Below are positions 6,044 to 8,502 of a DNA stretch of 8,502 nt, one piece after another (the stretch's first letter is position 1; each line of letters begins with the position of its first letter). A program made the translations under genes and the position numbers. The notes under the pieces are model-generated. The model was not told the DNA's origin, did no database searches, and saw only the letters and a program-made list of their open reading frames with translations. Source of the stretch: Thermoproteota archaeon (GTDB taxonomy: Archaea; Thermoproteota; EX4484-205; JAAOZP01); contig JAOAJQ010000046.1 of NCBI GenBank assembly GCA_026414125.1, forward strand, positions 1-8,502, in the 5' to 3' direction.

Positions 6044-6736
6044 TTACCTCTCCTCGAGCTTCCTGTGACAGAACCACCAGTCGAAACACTCTAATTCGCC
6101 CGCTTTAGCTTTCTCGAGACGTGTTTTGGCCGTTTCCACATCCCTAGCTGGCGGGATTATCACATGATCCTTAATCAGCTCGTTGTTCGGCCAGTTTGCA
6201 GGCATCGCAACGCCATTCCTATCGGAGATCTGCATGGCTTCCACAATCCTCAGTATTTCATCCATGTTTCTCCCCAGCTCCTGCGGATAATAGAGGATTA
6301 TACGTATTTTCCCCTTGTCATCAACCACAAAGACTGCCCTAACAGTATTCGTCCCCTTTCCAGGATGAATGAGCCCCAGCCTATCTGCAATCTCACCCGT
6401 GTCTGCGATTATTGGAAACTTTATCTCAACCCCAAGCTTCTCCCTAATCCACTCAATCCATTTCATGTGAGAGAAAACCTGGTCAACACTGAGGCCAATC
6501 AGCTCACAGTTCAACGCTTTAAACTTGTCATATCTTTTTTGAAAGGCAACGAATTCCGTTGTGCAAACTGGAGTGAAGTCTGCAGGATGGCTGAATAACA
6601 CAAACCATTTTCCAGAAAAAGCCTTGGGCAGCTCCATAACCCCATGTGTGGTTTGAACCTTCATCTCCGGAAAGTCTTCTCCTAGAAGAGGCATGCTTTT
6701 CTTCTTAATCTCAACAATTTTCTCTATTTTCTCCAT
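6044..6736 (-). CDS. Peroxiredoxin, archaeal Prx6-type thiol peroxidase
   Basis: This 230-residue cytosolic enzyme reduces hydrogen peroxide and organic hydroperoxides. The peroxidatic cysteine is C58 in PADFTPVCTTEF, with Thr55 and Arg133 (TVRAVF) completing the active site. Two further cysteines near the end, C217 and C223 in CFDWWFC, have the same spacing as the C207/C213 pair of Aeropyrum pernix thioredoxin peroxidase, where one of them resolves the disulfide. The long C-terminal arm (about 165-230) with MPANWPNN is typical of the decameric Prx6-like group. C77 is additional. ATG 6736 is preceded by a TATA-like box about 34 nt upstream. It is transcribed alone on the minus strand, downstream of the kinase gene and facing the nuclease gene. 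The reductant is probably a thioredoxin-like protein encoded elsewhere. Confidence 0.94.
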   Translation of the reverse strand: MEKIEKIVEIKKKSMPLLGEDFPEMKVQTTHGVMELPKAFSGKWFVLFSHPADFTPVCTTEFVAFQKRYDKFKALNCELIGLSVDQVFSHMKWIEWIREKLGVEIKFPIIADTGEIADRLGLIHPGKGTNTVRAVFVVDDKGKIRIILYYPQELGRNMDEILRIVEAMQISDRNGVAMPANWPNNELIKDHVIIPPARDVETAKTRLEKAKAGELECFDWWFCHRKLEER

Positions 6737-6766
6737 TTTACTTCATATTAAATTGTTAAGCTATGT

Positions 6767-6774
6767 ATTATAAA
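6767..6774 (-). promoter_or_regulatory. TATA-like box for the peroxiredoxin gene
   Basis: TTTATAAT on the minus strand is centred about 34 nt before ATG 6736, predicting a leader of 5-10 nt. A second A/T-rich box (ATATAAAAAA, about 6837-6828) lies further upstream and could give a longer leader of about 70 nt. The 133 bp between the kinase stop and this gene holds these two boxes and no clear hairpin terminator. Confidence 0.45.
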
Positions 6775-6869
6775 CGTTTCCAAAATTATTTTGAAAGGAG
6801 GAGCTTTGGCAAGCAGCATAATGGGTATTTTTTATATGATTAATAATCCGATTAACTTAAAACTACTCA

Positions 6870-7829
6870 TCAGTCTATTGAAGCCGCCTTTTTCAAGACT
6901 CTGATCGGAGGGTTTAAGCCTGCTTCTCTAAACGCTATTAATAGTGCGCCAACAGCAGGAGGGTATGCAGGCCTTTTAACATTAATCTTCCCGTATTTTG
7001 GTGAAAGATGCCTCATAATTCCTATAGCGAGGATGTCTGAATGATGCTTAAACATTCCTCCTACGAGATAAATGTTCAACTCGTCTGCACGGGTTAACCT
7101 CATTTTTCTAGCCACAGCCAGCACTCCTCTCGAGAGGGATTTCGCAGCATCCTCAATTATGCGCCTAGCAACCATATCACCATTCTCAGCCTCGGCCTTG
7201 ACTGTTTTTGCGAAAAGTGCTATACGCTCCTTCCTCATCCCGTGGACACGCCTAGCCAATTCCTCCATACTCCCGGCTTTAAAGAAAGCCTTAGCCTTCT
7301 CCTCAAGACTCGTCCTAATTCCCCTTCCATCGTAAGACTGGAATGCTGCTCTTAAAGCCTCGATGGAAACAGAGTATGCTCCACCCTCGTCGTTGAAAAC
7401 ATGGCCCCATCCTCCTGCTCTAAAGAATACGCCTCCAGATACTCCTAGAACTACTGAACCTGTTCCAGCTATGACTATAATACCCTGTTCGTCGAAACCC
7501 ACACAGGCTGCTGCAGCAGCCTCAACATCGCTTTTAACCAAGATTTTACTAGCCCTAATCTTTCCTCTAAACAGCTTTTCAAGACTTCTTCCCGCTGTCC
7601 AAGCCCCTGAGAGACATAGTGCTGCAACTTCAGCCTCATTACGCCCGAGTTTCCTAAGGGCTCCGTTAAACGCTTTCCCTACTGAAAGCAGAGTTGTTTT
7701 AGGGCCTGCCGAAAGAATGTTCGACGGTCCGGATTTGCATGCAGCGACACGCCAATTACCAGTTTCGACGGCGAGGCACCTGGTTGAGCTCGCACCTCCA
7801 TCTACACCAGCTACAACAATATGTTTCAA
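6870..7829 (-). CDS. BadF/BadG/BcrA-type ATPase-fold kinase, likely N-acetylglucosamine or N-acetylmuramate kinase
   Basis: This 319-residue protein has the ASKHA (actin/hexokinase-like) fold. The phosphate-1 loop is GVDGGASSTR (8-17) with D10. GPSN (34-37) follows, SDVEAA (100-105) contains the candidate catalytic D101, the phosphate-2 loop is AGTGS (121-125), GGWGHVFNDEGG (139-150) is the signature of the GlcNAc-kinase branch, and LVGGMF (255-260) is the adenosine motif. The single compact domain without Fe-S cysteines argues against a benzoyl-CoA or 2-hydroxyacyl-CoA dehydratase activator. Known relatives include eukaryotic GlcNAc kinase and Clostridium MurK, which phosphorylates both MurNAc and GlcNAc. 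The start is TTG 7829, overlapping the stop of the upstream NamZ-like gene as TTGA, so the two are co-transcribed and probably translationally coupled. Amino-sugar phosphorylation fits that partner; the exact sugar is inferred. Confidence 0.85.
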   Translation of the reverse strand: MKHIVVAGVDGGASSTRCLAVETGNWRVAACKSGPSNILSAGPKTTLLSVGKAFNGALRKLGRNEAEVAALCLSGAWTAGRSLEKLFRGKIRASKILVKSDVEAAAAACVGFDEQGIIVIAGTGSVVLGVSGGVFFRAGGWGHVFNDEGGAYSVSIEALRAAFQSYDGRGIRTSLEEKAKAFFKAGSMEELARRVHGMRKERIALFAKTVKAEAENGDMVARRIIEDAAKSLSRGVLAVARKMRLTRADELNIYLVGGMFKHHSDILAIGIMRHLSPKYGKINVKRPAYPPAVGALLIAFREAGLNPPIRVLKKAASID

Positions 7830-8502
7830 TCGTAGAGGAGAAACCTTCTGATTCTAGCTTTAAACCTTTTCTGCTCCTCTCTTAATCTTAAAACAATCTC
7901 TTCTGCACTAATACCGTTTAAGATGTCTCTCCTAACCCGACTGTCGCCGAGTAGCCGATCCATCTTCTCGTGTTCAACTTCAAACTCTTGTGGGTGAACC
8001 TCTAACACGGATTGGAGGATGTGAACTGCAACCTGGAACGGCCTAATCTTCCTCTGGTCTTCTACCACCAAGTGGATTCCTCTGCAAACCTTTCCCTTGT
8101 GTTTAGAGGAGGAAGGGATAAACCTGATCTCCATGAGAAGACACTCTTTGCCAAGCTTCTTTTTCAACATTGAGGCGATTTCCGCTGACTTTAGCCATGG
8201 GGCGCCGAAGATTTCAAAAGGTTTGTATGTTCCTCTGCCTTCAGAAAGATTTGTAGCCTCTAGAAGAACCAACCCGGAATAGAGTAACGCGGCAACCGGA
8301 GTCGGTATTGCGGGCGAAGGATATACCCAAGGTAAGCCTGTGTCGCAAAAATGCATCATCCTGCTCCATCCTTCAAGCTTTATCACTGAGGGGGGTTTCA
8401 ACCCATTGTCGAAAGCATATAGGCGAGCCAGCTCGCCAGGCGTCATGCCGTATCTCAGGGGAATGTAATATGGTCCGACGAAGGATTCGAGTCCCTTTTT
8501 TA
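7826..8502 (-). CDS. namZ: NamZ-like exo-beta-N-acetylmuramidase (DUF1343 / GH171 family), C-terminal part
   Basis: The frame is open to the right edge, so the gene starts outside the window. ATG 8446 is internal: the codons before it encode SFVGPYYIPLRYGM, a conserved stretch of this family. About 224 residues are visible. Further family signatures are YPSPAIPT, LLEATNLSEGRGT, PFEIFGAPW and a C-terminal pattern of HPQEFEVE, LLGDSRVRRDIL and the final RFLLYD. In Bacillus subtilis NamZ removes terminal MurNAc from peptidoglycan chains. The catalytic Glu of that enzyme lies in the N-terminal Rossmann-like domain, which is not visible, so activity and any signal peptide cannot be judged. The gene overlaps the downstream sugar kinase by 4 nt, matching an amino-sugar salvage role. 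In an archaeon the substrate is either imported bacterial murein fragments or another amino-sugar polymer. The family call is firm; the substrate is inferred. Confidence 0.88.
   Translation of the reverse strand, partial: KKGLESFVGPYYIPLRYGMTPGELARLYAFDNGLKPPSVIKLEGWSRMMHFCDTGLPWVYPSPAIPTPVAALLYSGLVLLEATNLSEGRGTYKPFEIFGAPWLKSAEIASMLKKKLGKECLLMEIRFIPSSSKHKGKVCRGIHLVVEDQRKIRPFQVAVHILQSVLEVHPQEFEVEHEKMDRLLGDSRVRRDILNGISAEEIVLRLREEQKRFKARIRRFLLYD

Noticed and set aside
6164..6598. A plus-strand frame of 144 codons opposite the peroxiredoxin gene
   Set aside because: The minus strand encodes an unmistakable peroxiredoxin over the same bases, and there is no promoter or ribosome site on the plus side.
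6870..7829. Activator of a benzoyl-CoA reductase or 2-hydroxyacyl-CoA dehydratase (BadF/HgdC)
   Set aside because: No Fe-S ligand cysteines sit at the dimer-interface position, no dehydratase subunits are nearby, and GGWGHVFNDEGG matches the GlcNAc-kinase branch.
7363..7851. A long plus-strand frame of 162 codons opposite the kinase gene
   Set aside because: It is a shadow of the kinase, whose motifs are intact. The product has no recognisable domain and is rich in Pro, Ala, Thr and Ser, as expected from an antisense frame.
8444..8446. ATG 8446 as the start of the NamZ-like gene
   Set aside because: The frame continues upstream to the window edge and encodes conserved family sequence (SFVGPYYIPLRYG), so this ATG is internal.
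1..8502. CRISPR arrays, tRNA or rRNA genes, insertion sequences, attachment sites
   Set aside because: I read both strands for regularly spaced repeats, tRNA-like arms, transposase motifs and flanking inverted repeats and found none. Short or diverged examples could be missed without computation.

Overview
This 8.5 kb window looks like chromosome from an archaeon of moderate GC content. The evidence is indirect but consistent. Several genes have A/T-rich TATA-like boxes centred about 26-37 nt before the start codon, which fits leaderless or near-leaderless mRNAs. TTG and GTG starts are used. The peroxiredoxin has the C-terminal C-X5-C pair of the archaeal Prx6-type enzymes, and the PD-(D/E)xK nuclease has an archaeal look. 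A member of the Thermoproteota (TACK), for example a Bathyarchaeia-like lineage, is my guess; nothing here fixes the phylum. No tRNA, rRNA, CRISPR array or insertion sequence was seen.

Layout from left to right. Positions 1-188 (minus) hold the start of a previously uncalled secreted or membrane-anchored protein that runs off the left edge. Next comes an HhH-GPD DNA-repair glycosylase-like protein with a four-cysteine Fe-S tail (292-951, minus). A three-gene minus-strand operon follows: a nitrilase-superfamily hydrolase (4167-3205), an enolase-superfamily enzyme (3176-1818) and a xylose-isomerase-like TIM-barrel protein (1793-990). A D-2-hydroxyacid dehydrogenase (4212-5234, plus) diverges from this operon across a 44-bp gap with one palindromic TATA-like box. 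A PD-(D/E)xK nuclease with an HTH-like region and a coiled-coil tail (5351-6040, plus) meets a peroxiredoxin (6736-6044, minus) tail to tail with 3 bp between them. The right end holds a BadF/BadG-type sugar kinase (7829-6870, minus), overlapped by 4 nt by the C-terminal part of a NamZ/DUF1343 exo-N-acetylmuramidase-like protein that runs off the right edge.

Two metabolic themes stand out. The first is the divergent hydrolase / enolase-superfamily / isomerase-like / hydroxyacid dehydrogenase set. It resembles a catabolic cassette for a sugar acid, an amide or another hydroxy acid, with an unknown substrate. The second is the NamZ-like plus MurNAc/GlcNAc-kinase-like pair. In bacteria such a pair belongs to peptidoglycan salvage, but archaea do not make murein, so it suggests scavenging of bacterial cell-wall fragments or a repurposed pair acting on another amino-sugar polymer. 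A link between the two themes (D-lactate from MurNAc oxidised by the dehydrogenase) is possible but speculative.
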